Shown: positions 17,190 to 25,938 of the stretch, in pieces | Numbering within the stretch: the stretch's first letter is position 1 | Layout of the letters: each line of letters starts with the position of its first letter | Source of the DNA: Oligoflexia bacterium | GTDB taxonomy: Bacteria; Bdellovibrionota; Bdellovibrionia; Bdellovibrionales; Bdellovibrionaceae | Assembly: GCA_016861345.1 (NCBI GenBank) | Contig: BOLD01000007.1 | Coordinates: 62,001-126,000 of the forward strand | Direction: 5' to 3' | DNA length: 64,000 bases | Position numbers and translations under genes: made by a program | The notes under the pieces: model-generated | Database searches by the model: none | What the model saw: the letters and a program-made list of their open reading frames with translations, nothing else | Told to the model about the DNA's origin: nothing

Positions 17190-18454
17190 TGATGAGATTT
17201 AAGAAGACAGTATTACCCAACGGGATCAGGGTGGTGAGTGAACTCCACCCCTCATCCCGTGCTGTCTCATTGGGTGTCTGGGTGCTGACGGGGACCCGTC
17301 ACGAAAACACCAAGCAAGCAGGAATGTCTCACTTTTTAGAGCATCTCGTCTTTAAAGGAACGAAAACAAGATCTGCCTATCAAATTGCAAAAAGTCTTGA
17401 GGCTTTGGGTGGAGAGCTGAATGCCTACACTTCGCGAGAGCACACCTGCTACTACGCGCTGGTTTTGAAGGATCACTGGGAAAAGGGGATGGAAGTACTT
17501 GCTGATCTGGTGACCAATATGAAGGTCAGTCGAGAAAACTTTATTCTTGAGAAATCGGTCATTTTACAAGAAATCGGGATGAGTGATGAAAATCTTGAGG
17601 AGCTCATCTATGACTATTATTTTGAAAGATCACTTCCCAAGAGTAGCTTAGGTAAACCCATTCTGGGAACAGAGGCCTCTATTTCCCAGACAACGATGAA
17701 ATCTGTAACTGAATTTTATAAAGAGAATTATTCGGGTTCGCATCTGATTGTGAGCGCAACGGGCAACATTGATCATCAAGATTTGGTTGAAGCTGTTCAA
17801 AAATATTTGGGCAAAAAACCAAAGGGACGGCCTTTGGTTAAAAATAAAAAGCCTAAGCATAAGGCTATTCGTGCAGTTATTGAGAAACCATCGGAGCAAC
17901 TCCATCTTCTTTTTGGTTTCCCTGTAACTAGCTTTAAGGATCGTTTGCGCTTTGAGGCCTTTATTGTGAATGCCCTTCTTGGTGGAGGAATGACATCGAA
18001 GTTGTTTCAAAGTGTAAGAGAGAAGCGGGGTCTTGTTTACTCGATTTATTCCACTTTAAATACCTTTACTGATTATGGATGCATTAATATCTACGCAGCT
18101 TGTGATCAGAAAAATGTCAAATCTGTATTTAAAAATGTTGGGGCAGAATTAAGACGATTAAAAAAATATAAAATATCTCACCATGATCTTCAAATGTATA
18201 AAACCCAAGTCAAGGGTGCGCTTTTGTTGGGAAGTGATGATATCGACAATCGAATGAATTCCATTGCTGTCAATGAAATGATTTTTGAAAAATATAAATC
18301 CATTGATGAAGTGATTGCTGAGATTGATCAGGTGAGCACAAAGAGTGTTAAAGAATTTATTGATAAATATCTCGATCAGAATGCAGTTTCTTGTATCCTT
18401 CTTGGTAAGGGAGCAAGTGAGCTGAAAGACTGGTTTGAAAAATCTGAGTTATAA
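17189..18454 (+). CDS. M16-family zinc peptidase (processing-peptidase-like)
   Basis: 421-aa member of the M16B family (YmxG/PqqL-like, related to mitochondrial processing peptidase). The inverted zinc motif HFLEH is at residues 48-52 with His48, Glu51 and His52, and TRHENTKQAGMSHFLEHLVF is typical. The second M16 half carries REKRGLVYSIYST, the usual substrate-binding block. The start is either GTG 17189, overlapping the pnp TAG, or ATG one codon later. This gene often follows pnp in bacteria, and dut comes next. No signal peptide is visible, so it is probably cytoplasmic. Confidence 0.93.
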   Translation: MMRFKKTVLPNGIRVVSELHPSSRAVSLGVWVLTGTRHENTKQAGMSHFLEHLVFKGTKTRSAYQIAKSLEALGGELNAYTSREHTCYYALVLKDHWEKGMEVLADLVTNMKVSRENFILEKSVILQEIGMSDENLEELIYDYYFERSLPKSSLGKPILGTEASISQTTMKSVTEFYKENYSGSHLIVSATGNIDHQDLVEAVQKYLGKKPKGRPLVKNKKPKHKAIRAVIEKPSEQLHLLFGFPVTSFKDRLRFEAFIVNALLGGGMTSKLFQSVREKRGLVYSIYSTLNTFTDYGCINIYAACDQKNVKSVFKNVGAELRRLKKYKISHHDLQMYKTQVKGALLLGSDDIDNRMNSIAVNEMIFEKYKSIDEVIAEIDQVSTKSVKEFIDKYLDQNAVSCILLGKGASELKDWFEKSEL

Positions 18455-18496
18455 AGTTGTCTGAAGAGGGATTATCTTCATTTTTGAGAGGTGATT

Positions 18497-18946
18497 ATGC
18501 AAAAAGTAGGACTTAAAGTTAAAAAATTATCTCATTATAAAGGTGATCTACCTGCTTATCAGTCTGAACTTGCAAGCGGTTTTGATGTGAGAGCTCAGTT
18601 AAAAGAAACAGTTATCATCAAGCCAGGTCATCGAGCTTTGATTGAAACAGGTCTGAGCTTTGAAATTCCAGCTGGTTATGAGATTCAAGCTCGGCCTCGC
18701 AGTGGATTGGCTATTAAACATGGAATTTCTCTTGTGAACACACCAGGGACGATTGATGCTGATTATCGCGGTGAGGTTAAAATTATCCTGATCAATCATG
18801 GTCAGGAGCCTTTTGAAATCAAAGACCAAGAGAGGATTGCTCAATTGGTTCTTGCGCCAGTTGTTCAGGCTCAATTCATCGTCGTGGATGATTTATCTGA
18901 AACTCAGCGAGGAGCTGGTGGTTTTGGATCCACAGGCAGAGGTTAA
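18497..18946 (+). CDS. dut: Deoxyuridine 5'-triphosphate nucleotidohydrolase
   Basis: 149-aa homotrimeric dUTPase that hydrolyses dUTP to dUMP, limiting uracil in DNA and feeding dTMP synthesis. The five dUTPase motifs are recognisable, including [26 protein letters not shown] with the catalytic Asp, and the C-terminal [15 protein letters not shown] at 18497 is preferred because GAGAGG ends 5 bases upstream; a GTG two codons earlier overlaps that site. Confidence 0.96.
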   Translation: MQKVGLKVKKLSHYKGDLPAYQSELASGFDVRAQLKETVIIKPGHRALIETGLSFEIPAGYEIQARPRSGLAIKHGISLVNTPGTIDADYRGEVKIILINHGQEPFEIKDQERIAQLVLAPVVQAQFIVVDDLSETQRGAGGFGSTGRG

Positions 18947-18952
18947 TGAGTT

Positions 18953-19537
18953 TTATTTACCAAGACGAACTTCAGGAGCTGATTCTTCGGCGCGCCACTG
19001 TTTATCAAGTTTCATGGTATCCAGGCGCCCCCAAAGCCAAATGAGAAAAAAGACGACATAAAGAGCAGCAATTAATCGGATAACGAGCTTTCGTGGTACC
19101 TGAAAGTTTTCAACAAATCCAACAATCAGAAGAAGTCCAGTAAAGGCAAGCCCGACTAAGCTGATCGGCGGAAAATATCCAGAGATAATTTGGAAAATAA
19201 AAAATGGGATATTGGCGAAGAAAACGACCGTGAAGAGTTTTCTATAGGGGACTTGTTTCTGAATGATGATTTGAAAGGTATAAAAGAAAAAGAGCGTTGA
19301 GATTGAAGTCGTAATGAGAGTGAGAATGGGCATCATGATCAGGCCAGAAAGAATACTTAAGACTGACCGATTGATTAGACCACCGAGAGCGCCACTGATA
19401 GCAGTGACAAGGACTTGAGCAAGAATCAAGGTCTGCCAATCCCAATCTGGAAGGTTACGAATTTTTTCCATTGGGTTTTTGATGAAGGGGATCAGGATAT
19501 CTTTAATGTCGGAGCAGGTTTTCTTGATGTCGACCAT
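18953..19537 (-). CDS. Yip1-domain-like integral membrane protein
   Basis: About 194-aa membrane protein with five or so hydrophobic segments (for example TLILAQVLVTAISGALGGLI, LIMMPILTLITTSISTLFFF, SLVGLAFTGLLLIVGFV, RLIAALYVVFFLIWLW). The spacing resembles bacterial Yip1-domain proteins of unknown function. ATG at 19537 has AAAGGA about 9 bases upstream and is preferred over 19570. It overlaps the 3' end of the upstream gene by about 35 bases and ends convergently next to dut. Confidence 0.6.
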   Translation of the reverse strand: MVDIKKTCSDIKDILIPFIKNPMEKIRNLPDWDWQTLILAQVLVTAISGALGGLINRSVLSILSGLIMMPILTLITTSISTLFFFYTFQIIIQKQVPYRKLFTVVFFANIPFFIFQIISGYFPPISLVGLAFTGLLLIVGFVENFQVPRKLVIRLIAALYVVFFLIWLWGRLDTMKLDKQWRAEESAPEVRLGK

Positions 19538-20189
19538 GATGCAAATCCTTTGTGATGTCTCTTTCGGCAAGGAAAATAACTCTCTCTAAAAATAAGTTAC
19601 GTATGTGATGAATTTGGTCAGCACCAGACCAGCCAACAATTTGTTGAGGGAAGGCCTTTGATTTTATCCAAGCCTGATGAACTTTCCAAAGCAGGGAGGA
19701 TTTCTTTGTCGGATGCAGGATGATTTCTTCAATAGGGTGTGCGGTTGGTCTCAGGCTATTGTTAGTTTGTATTAATGTCGATTGGTGATCAGTGACCAGG
19801 GTAATGGATTGAATAGTGGGGTAGTGTCTCTGAGAAATTAGGTTTTTTAATTCTGTTTCGGTGCTGGGATCAATAAAAAGATGAAAAGATTGGGCTTGAG
19901 TTCTGAGAAAGAAATCTAACTTTTCCTGGCGAAGGGTGGAATTTTTCCAAGGAAGGTTGAGATGATAAACCTCGTAACCATGTTCGGCGAGAATTTGTGG
20001 AAGATGATTCCAGTAAGAGAGGAAATAAAAAAGACTTTTTTTGCCAGACACAAAAAGAAGGGGTGCCTTGGTTAAAAGGCAATTGGGCCTTAGTTCAACT
20101 TGCTTAAGGGGGCGAGATCGGTATCGATTTTGAAGAATCAAGGCTCCGATGGTCATGGTGCTAAGAAAAGAGAGTGAGAGGAGTATCAA
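19503..20189 (-). CDS. Membrane-anchored protein of unknown function
   Basis: 228-aa protein beginning with one hydrophobic segment (ILLSLSFLSTMTIGALILQ). Its soluble part contains LLFVSGKKSLFYFLSYWNHL and HGYEVYHLNLPWKN, which look like the start of an alpha/beta-hydrolase fold. I see no G-x-S-x-G nucleophile motif, so catalytic activity is doubtful. The start is a TTG whose bases overlap the stop of the upstream barrel gene (TTGA). The middle gene of a three-gene minus-strand unit. Confidence 0.5.
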   Translation of the reverse strand: MILLSLSFLSTMTIGALILQNRYRSRPLKQVELRPNCLLTKAPLLFVSGKKSLFYFLSYWNHLPQILAEHGYEVYHLNLPWKNSTLRQEKLDFFLRTQAQSFHLFIDPSTETELKNLISQRHYPTIQSITLVTDHQSTLIQTNNSLRPTAHPIEEIILHPTKKSSLLWKVHQAWIKSKAFPQQIVGWSGADQIHHIRNLFLERVIFLAERDITKDLHHGRHQENLLRH

Positions 20190-20839
20190 AAGAATGAATC
20201 CATTCTCAGCATAAAGTCCACAGAATTTTTATCGGATGTGTAGTTGACCATGGCAGATCGGTATCCAACTTCAATCCCTACTCCGAAGTGTCTATTGATA
20301 CTTGCATCAATGCCGCCAAAGAAAAGGGCTGAGGGAGTAGTATCGCTGATATGTACATTATTGATGGGGTCATTCACTTTAAAATATCGAGTAGCTAAGC
20401 CTGTACCAAGTCGATATCCTCCGCGATCAGAGGTTTTTCCTCGGTACATGACCTTCATATCTGTTTCTCGAAGAGTCCGATATTCACTGCCTGTCTGAGC
20501 ATTTCCGTAATTTCGAATTGCTCCCTCTGCAACCCAATCAGGGGAAAATAAATCAATCCCAAATGAAAGTTGAAATCCATTGTAGGTGTGTGAGTAATTT
20601 CGATCTCCAAAGTTGACATTTGAGACTGTTGTGACAAGGCCAAATCCGGCATGGATCATGATATCATCCAGCGGGCTAGAAGATTGAGATTGTATGACCT
20701 TGGATTTTTTCTTGTTTAGCCGATTGATGAGGTCATCGTAAGAGACCTCTTCATAGTCAGAAGCCTGGACCTTGGTCGATAGAGCCATGAGAGTAAAAGT
20801 GATAACTACAAAAAATAAAATTTGAAATGATCGTTTCAT
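20186..20839 (-). CDS. Small outer-membrane beta-barrel protein
   Basis: 217-aa exported protein with signal peptide (MKRSFQILFFVVITFTLMAL, cleavage after KVQA). A short linker containing a RLNKKKSK segment precedes a barrel-like domain with alternating strands (FGLVTTVSNVNFGDRNYSHT, GFQLSFGIDLF, YRLGTGLATRYFKV, FGVGIEVGYRSAMVNYT) ending in Phe-Phe. It resembles OmpW/OprG-size barrels but without a diagnostic motif. ATG 20839 is favoured over a TTG two codons upstream. First gene of the 20839-18953 unit. Confidence 0.65.
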   Translation of the reverse strand: MKRSFQILFFVVITFTLMALSTKVQASDYEEVSYDDLINRLNKKKSKVIQSQSSSPLDDIMIHAGFGLVTTVSNVNFGDRNYSHTYNGFQLSFGIDLFSPDWVAEGAIRNYGNAQTGSEYRTLRETDMKVMYRGKTSDRGGYRLGTGLATRYFKVNDPINNVHISDTTPSALFFGGIDASINRHFGVGIEVGYRSAMVNYTSDKNSVDFMLRMDSFF

Positions 20840-20917
20840 AACCAAATTGTACCAAAGACTTTACAGATATCAAAATCTGCACTTTTCTCCTGGACTAAAT
20901 TTTGTCATAATTTAAGC

Positions 20918-21406
20918 ATGGTCGATAGATTGTTCAGTGATTTTTTTACATTTGGTGGAAGTCGCAAGGATTGTTATTGCGCATTCTGTCGTTCTCCTCG
21001 AAAAGTGTATACCAAAAAGGGCGTTAATTTGTGGAACCTGATTGCGGCCGGATTTGGTTCTTTGGTTTTGATGTACGTTTTTTGGCAAGAGTTTGATCCA
21101 CGAGTTCTTTTTGTATTTGTCGTGCTTTTGGCTGCGGCAGAGATTTTCATTCACTTCAGGTGGCGATTAAATATTGTTTGCAAACATTGTGGATTTGATC
21201 CGGTTCTTTATTTAAAGAACCCTCAGTTAGCATCGGAGAAGGTCAAAGCTCAACTGGATATCAGAAAAAACAACCCGGCTTCATTGCTGAGCCCTCCTCT
21301 TCAGTTACCTAAGGTGACTCGAGAAAAAGTTGAGATGGCGCAGAAGGCCGAACATGCTATGGCCATTCGTAAGAAACAAAGTTCTCTTCTTTCAAAACAA
21401 GTTTGA
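20918..21406 (+). CDS. Two-helix membrane protein with paired Cys motifs
   Basis: 162-aa protein of unknown function. CYCAFC (near 19-24) and CKHCG (near 86-90) flank two adjacent hydrophobic segments (LWNLIAAGFGSLVLMYVFW and VLFVFVVLLAAAEIFIHF). Both Cys pairs therefore face the same, probably cytoplasmic, side and could form one split zinc ribbon. The C-terminal tail is basic and Gln-rich. It is divergent from the barrel unit and upstream of the glycosyltransferase gene. Confidence 0.6.
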   Translation: MVDRLFSDFFTFGGSRKDCYCAFCRSPRKVYTKKGVNLWNLIAAGFGSLVLMYVFWQEFDPRVLFVFVVLLAAAEIFIHFRWRLNIVCKHCGFDPVLYLKNPQLASEKVKAQLDIRKNNPASLLSPPLQLPKVTREKVEMAQKAEHAMAIRKKQSSLLSKQV

Positions 21407-21467
21407 TTCCTACTTGCCTTGGGCTTCGGTCGCTCCTAGACTAGAGGCTGTAGCAAGAGGAATTTAA

Positions 21468-22166
21468 GTGAAAACATTAGTGGTTATTCCAACTTATAAT
21501 GAGCGTGAAAATATTGAGCCAATGATACAAGCTCTTCTTCAATTGCCAATTGGTATTGAAATACTTGTGGTGGACGATAGTTCACCGGACGGAACGGGAA
21601 AAATTGTTGAATCGATTCATCAAAAAGAACCTCGTGTGCATTTATTGACCAGAACAAAAAAAGAAGGATTGGGTCGAGCTTACATTGCAGGATTTCAGTG
21701 GGGAATAGGGCAGGGTTTTGAGGCGATTGTTGAAATGGATGCTGATTTTTCTCATCGCCCCCAAGATTTAGTTCCTTTGCTTGATTGTTTGAAAACTCAT
21801 GATTTTGCTGTTGGTTCCCGCTATGTTCCTGGTGGACGTACAGTGAACTGGGGCCTTGGACGAAAAATCATATCACGGGGTGGAAGTTTGTATTCCCGAA
21901 TCATACTTGGTTTTCCACTGAATGATTGGACAGGTGGATTTAATGCCTGGAAAAAGCATGTTCTTGAGAAGATCAATCTTTCAACAGTGCGCTCAAATGG
22001 GTACTCATTTCAAATTGAATTAAAGTACAAAGCTCTTCGAGCTGGCTGCCAAGGGAAAGAATCTCCGATTGTGTTTGAGGATCGCCGAGTCGGACAGAGT
22101 AAAATGTCTTTGAAAATTGTTTTAGAAGCTTTTTATAAAGTTTGGATGATGAGATTTCAAAATTGA
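21468..22166 (+). CDS. Polyprenol-phosphate mannosyltransferase-like glycosyltransferase (GT2)
   Basis: 232-aa GT-A enzyme like Dpm1/Ppm1, which transfers a sugar from a nucleotide donor to polyprenyl phosphate at the membrane. The donor site is seen as VDDSSPDGTGKIVE and the metal-binding motif as MDADFSHRPQDL. VGSRYVPGG and FEDRRVGQSKMS are strongly diagnostic of the DPM family. It has no C-terminal membrane segments, like the short form of the family. The start is GTG with AAGAGG 7 bases upstream. The stop overlaps the next gene's ATG (TGATG). Confidence 0.88.
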   Translation: MKTLVVIPTYNERENIEPMIQALLQLPIGIEILVVDDSSPDGTGKIVESIHQKEPRVHLLTRTKKEGLGRAYIAGFQWGIGQGFEAIVEMDADFSHRPQDLVPLLDCLKTHDFAVGSRYVPGGRTVNWGLGRKIISRGGSLYSRIILGFPLNDWTGGFNAWKKHVLEKINLSTVRSNGYSFQIELKYKALRAGCQGKESPIVFEDRRVGQSKMSLKIVLEAFYKVWMMRFQN

Positions 22167-23029
22167 TGAAGATTCTCTGTTTTTTCTTTTTATTTATTTT
22201 TCTCGTTGGCCCAGTCTATGGGCAAAAATTGCCAGCGCCCATTGGAAAGATCATTGTTGAAGAAGCTCTCATCTATTCTGAGGCCGATTTTGATTCTCCG
22301 GTAATTGCTCGATTGCAAGGCGGTGGTTCATATCCGGTTTCACAAAAAAAATTTGGAGCCTTTCATCGAATTCGACTGAAAGATGGGAAAATTGGCTACA
22401 TATCGGATGTGGATTTTCGAGTAATGAATCGACCTCAGGTAAAACAAAATCAATCTGCACAGAGACCTAAAAAAGAGGGAGTTCATTTTGAAGATGAGGT
22501 GAAAACTTCGAAGCGATCATTTGCTTCAGCCAGATACCGAGGCCCGGAATTTGTCTACGTGAATTACCGTGAAGACACGATGTCATTAAAGCCGACAGAG
22601 GGAATGTGGTTTGTGGGCCTTAAGTTGACAGGAGCCGATACACTCTTAGAGGGAGATATTGTCACAGATGTGAATTTTTTGTTTAAAATCGGTGCTCCGA
22701 ATTACTATCAGCAGGCGACAGGAAATTCAGCGAATGGCTGGATAATGATACTCGATTCTCTCTTTCAAATGCCCACAGCTCACAGTCAAAATGTTCTGAC
22801 TTCTTTTGGGTTTGGACCGATGTTTAAGTATTCAAAATTTAATGTGACTTTAAATCAGGCTGGGGGTGGGCAAAACTCATACAGCTTAGAAGATATGGTC
22901 CTGGGGCTCGCTTTTAATATAAACCTTGGCTATAAGATCAACTCAATGGCCATTAAGGGCGAGTGGAAATATTACTGGGAAAAGATGCAGTATCAAGCCT
23001 ATGGTCTAGCTCTACAGTTTGAATTTTAG
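22166..23029 (+). CDS. Exported protein with bacterial SH3 domain and C-terminal barrel-like region
   Basis: 287-aa protein. The ATG at 22166 (TGATG overlap with the glycosyltransferase gene) gives the signal peptide MKILCFFFLFIFLVGPVYG. A bacterial SH3-type domain follows (EALIYSEADFDSPVIARL, KIGYISDVDFRV, about residues 25-85). After a basic linker the C-terminal half has alternating amphipathic strands (FVGLKLTGADTLLEGDIV, AFNINLGYKIN) and ends in Phe (LALQFEF). An SH3 domain fused to an outer-membrane barrel could contact peptidoglycan (inference). Confidence 0.65.
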   Translation: MKILCFFFLFIFLVGPVYGQKLPAPIGKIIVEEALIYSEADFDSPVIARLQGGGSYPVSQKKFGAFHRIRLKDGKIGYISDVDFRVMNRPQVKQNQSAQRPKKEGVHFEDEVKTSKRSFASARYRGPEFVYVNYREDTMSLKPTEGMWFVGLKLTGADTLLEGDIVTDVNFLFKIGAPNYYQQATGNSANGWIMILDSLFQMPTAHSQNVLTSFGFGPMFKYSKFNVTLNQAGGGQNSYSLEDMVLGLAFNINLGYKINSMAIKGEWKYYWEKMQYQAYGLALQFEF

Positions 23030-23058
23030 CTTCATCCAAAATATTCCGACAAAGAAAC

Positions 23059-24108
23059 ATGGGTCTTGATTACGGTCCTTTGCAAACATTGCTTGATGAT
23101 CCCTCTGTGACAGAGGTCATGGTGAACTCTTGGGATCGAATTTTCGCTGAACAAAAAGGCTTAATCACAGAGGTGCCCTTTCGTTTTGTTGATGATCGAC
23201 AGTACAGGGAAATGATTCACCAGTTAGTGTTTCAATTGCACAGCTCAAGTGAGCAAACCAATATTCGCTATGATGGAGTATTGCCAAGCGGGTACAGGTA
23301 CAATATCACTCTCCCCCCGATGTCGCCGCAGGGGCCAACTCTCACCATTCGAAAATTCTCAAATAAAATTTTTAACTTAAATGAGCTAGCTCAAGAAGGA
23401 TGTCTGTCGGACAAAGCGGCTCAGTTTTTAGATGCGGCAGTTAAGGCTCGAGCTTCGATTGTGGTTTCAGGGGGAACGGGAACAGGGAAGACGACAATTC
23501 TGAACTCTTTAGCAAACTGCATTCCTGCAAAACAAAGAATTGTGACCATTGAAGATGTGCCGGAGTTGAAGATTCCTCTTCGAAATTGGATTTCCTTAGT
23601 CACTGTAGAAAAACCAACTTCCATCACGGCGAGAGATTGCTTGATCAATGCACTTCGTATGAGACCTGATCGGATTATTGTGGGTGAGTGTCGAAAGGAT
23701 GAGACTTTTGAGATGCTTCAGGCGATGAATACAGGACATGATGGTTCCATGACCACCATTCACGCGAACTCAGCATCTGATGCTTTGTCGAGAATGGAAT
23801 CTTTGATCATGTACTCCAAATTTGAAATTCCTATGAAAGTGCTCCGATATCAAATGTCAGAGGCTATCGATTTAATCATCCAACTTCGCCGTCTGGCGGA
23901 TGGACGACGTGAGGTCTCTGAAATCGTTGAGCTAACAGGTATGGAGATTGATGTGATCACTCGGGGAGTGATCTTTGCTCGAGATAAAAATGGAGTTCTT
24001 TCTCCAACAGGGTATGTCCCTGAGGTGCTCAAGAAAATTCGTCAGGCTCAAATCCCTTTGGCTGATGCGGTTTTTGATCCTGGAGTTATTCAAAAAGCCA
24101 GAGCATAG
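23059..24108 (+). CDS. CpaF/TadA-type secretion ATPase
   Basis: 349-aa hexameric ATPase of the VirB11/TadA/CpaF group, which powers Flp (Tad) pilus or type IV secretion machines. The N-terminal part has LLDDPSVTEVMVN, then RYDGVLPSGYRYNITLPP. Walker A is GGTGTGKTT (near 138-146), the Asp box is IVTIEDVPELK, Walker B RPDRIIVGECRKDE, and the His box MTTIHANSA. All catalytic parts are intact. No other tad, flp or virB gene is nearby; neighbours are an SH3-barrel protein and mutL. Confidence 0.9.
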   Translation: MGLDYGPLQTLLDDPSVTEVMVNSWDRIFAEQKGLITEVPFRFVDDRQYREMIHQLVFQLHSSSEQTNIRYDGVLPSGYRYNITLPPMSPQGPTLTIRKFSNKIFNLNELAQEGCLSDKAAQFLDAAVKARASIVVSGGTGTGKTTILNSLANCIPAKQRIVTIEDVPELKIPLRNWISLVTVEKPTSITARDCLINALRMRPDRIIVGECRKDETFEMLQAMNTGHDGSMTTIHANSASDALSRMESLIMYSKFEIPMKVLRYQMSEAIDLIIQLRRLADGRREVSEIVELTGMEIDVITRGVIFARDKNGVLSPTGYVPEVLKKIRQAQIPLADAVFDPGVIQKARA

Positions 24109-24159
24109 CGCAATGCGCAATTTGACAAGAAATCTGAATCAAGACATATCAATTTCCGC

Positions 24160-25938
24160 ATGGAAAAAAATGAGACAAAGCGGATTCAAACCTTAAATTC
24201 TGAAGTCGTAGACCAAATTGCTGCCGGTGAGGTCGTTGAGCGTCCAGCTCACATGGTGAAGGAATTAGTTGAGAACAGTTTGGATGCCGGCGCGACTGAA
24301 ATCCATGTCGAGTTTTCCGATGGTGGTCGGTCTGTCATTGTGACAGATAATGGATCTGGAATTCATCCTGAAGATTTGAAAAAAGCCCTAGATCGACATG
24401 CGACCAGTAAAATTCATTTGTCAGAAGATTTGTGGAAATTAAAGACCTTTGGCTTTCGAGGCGAGGCTCTCGCCAGTATCGCGGCGGTGAGTCGCCTGAG
24501 TCTGAGTTCGAAAGTGTCAAATCAAAAAAAAGGTTATCAGATTCAAAGTGATTTTGGAAAAGCCTCAGATCCCGATCAGGTGGGTCACAGTCAGGGCACG
24601 CGGATTCAAATAGAAGACCTGTTTGAAAATATTCCGGCTCGTTTGAAATTTTTGAAATCAGCTTCAGCTGAAAGTTCGCAGATTAAAACTGTGCTGAAAG
24701 CTCTGGCTTTGGCAAATCCTCAAGTGGAATTTAAAGTGACTCAAGATCAAAGCCTGATTTATTTTTGGTCAGCAGTTTCTTCAAAGCTTGAGCGAGTTCG
24801 CCAAATTCTGGAAATTGAAAATTTGTATGAGGGCACAGCGGAAAGGGATTCGGTTAAGGCCTACGCCGTCTTTGGTGATCCGAATACAACCGCTAAAACC
24901 TCAAAAAATATTTGGCTCTTTGCCCAAGGAAGATGGATCCAAGATCGTGGACTTCAGGCTGCGGTCATGGATGCGTATCGAAATCTGCTGATGCATGGGG
25001 AGTATCCGATTGCTGCAGTTTGGGTTGAGACCGATCCTGAACAAATTGATGTGAACATTCACCCGACAAAGTCTCAAGTGAAATTCTTAGACCCTTCGCT
25101 GGCTTTCCGGGCTGTGGCGGCAAGTTTAAGAGAAACACTTGAAAAAGCACCTTGGATTCAAACCATGGCTGCGAAGTCACTAGAGACTTCAGCAAAGCCA
25201 GAGGTGCCAGCTCCAACTTATCAAAACTATGCTTTTCAAGATCGAGAGCTGAGCAGGTCTCAGTATCAACAAAAAGAAATGCCATCACTGAATCAAATAA
25301 AGATGGCGGCTCAAGATCGGCCGGAAATAATCAGTGAGGCTCCGATCTCTGGTTTTTTCTCGCAGCTTCAGGTCTTGGGCCAGGCCCATTTGACTTACAT
25401 TTTGGCCCAATCTCGTGATGGACTGATGATCATTGATCAGCATGCGGCCCATGAGCGAGTTATGTTTGAGAAATTAATGGGGCAGTGGACTGGTGGGAAA
25501 ATTGAGATCCAAGAATACTTATTCCCCATCGCTGTGGATTTAAGCCCTGATAAAATCGAAGGGCTTGAAAAATATATTCCTGACTTTCAAAAATTGGAAC
25601 TTGGAATTGAGGCCTTAGGTCCAACCACATTGGGAGTCAAATCAGCCCCAAGTTTAATTAAAGAATCCATTATTCCTTCTGTTCTGGAAACCGTGGCGCA
25701 GCAGATTCTTGATCGGGGTGGAAGTTTTCAATTTGAAAAAATGATTGGCGACATTTGCGCAAGGCTAGCATGTCATTCAGCGATTCGCGCAGGACAGGCT
25801 CTTTCAATTCCAGAGATGCAAGCACTTTTAAAATCTATGGATGAGTATCCGCTGTCATCTTTTTGCCCTCATGGAAGGCCTGTTTATATCGAATATCCAT
25901 TGTACAAGCTTGAAAAAGATTTTGGACGGATTGTGTGA
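24160..25938 (+). CDS. mutL: DNA mismatch repair protein MutL
   Basis: 592-aa GHKL-type ATPase that links MutS mismatch recognition to strand incision. The N-terminal motifs are clear: DQIAAGEVVERPAHMVKELV, ENSLDAGAT, TDNGSGIHPEDL, HATSKI, FGFRGEALASI. The transducer domain includes INIHPTK as DVNIHPTKSQVKF. After a variable linker, the C-terminal dimerisation domain has MIIDQHAAHERVMFEKLM and CPHGRP. I do not see the DQHAx2Ex4E endonuclease motif in full (DQHAAHERVMFEKL has one Glu short of certainty), so nicking activity is undecided. It overlaps miaA by 4 bases (GTGA). Confidence 0.96.
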   Translation: MEKNETKRIQTLNSEVVDQIAAGEVVERPAHMVKELVENSLDAGATEIHVEFSDGGRSVIVTDNGSGIHPEDLKKALDRHATSKIHLSEDLWKLKTFGFRGEALASIAAVSRLSLSSKVSNQKKGYQIQSDFGKASDPDQVGHSQGTRIQIEDLFENIPARLKFLKSASAESSQIKTVLKALALANPQVEFKVTQDQSLIYFWSAVSSKLERVRQILEIENLYEGTAERDSVKAYAVFGDPNTTAKTSKNIWLFAQGRWIQDRGLQAAVMDAYRNLLMHGEYPIAAVWVETDPEQIDVNIHPTKSQVKFLDPSLAFRAVAASLRETLEKAPWIQTMAAKSLETSAKPEVPAPTYQNYAFQDRELSRSQYQQKEMPSLNQIKMAAQDRPEIISEAPISGFFSQLQVLGQAHLTYILAQSRDGLMIIDQHAAHERVMFEKLMGQWTGGKIEIQEYLFPIAVDLSPDKIEGLEKYIPDFQKLELGIEALGPTTLGVKSAPSLIKESIIPSVLETVAQQILDRGGSFQFEKMIGDICARLACHSAIRAGQALSIPEMQALLKSMDEYPLSSFCPHGRPVYIEYPLYKLEKDFGRIV

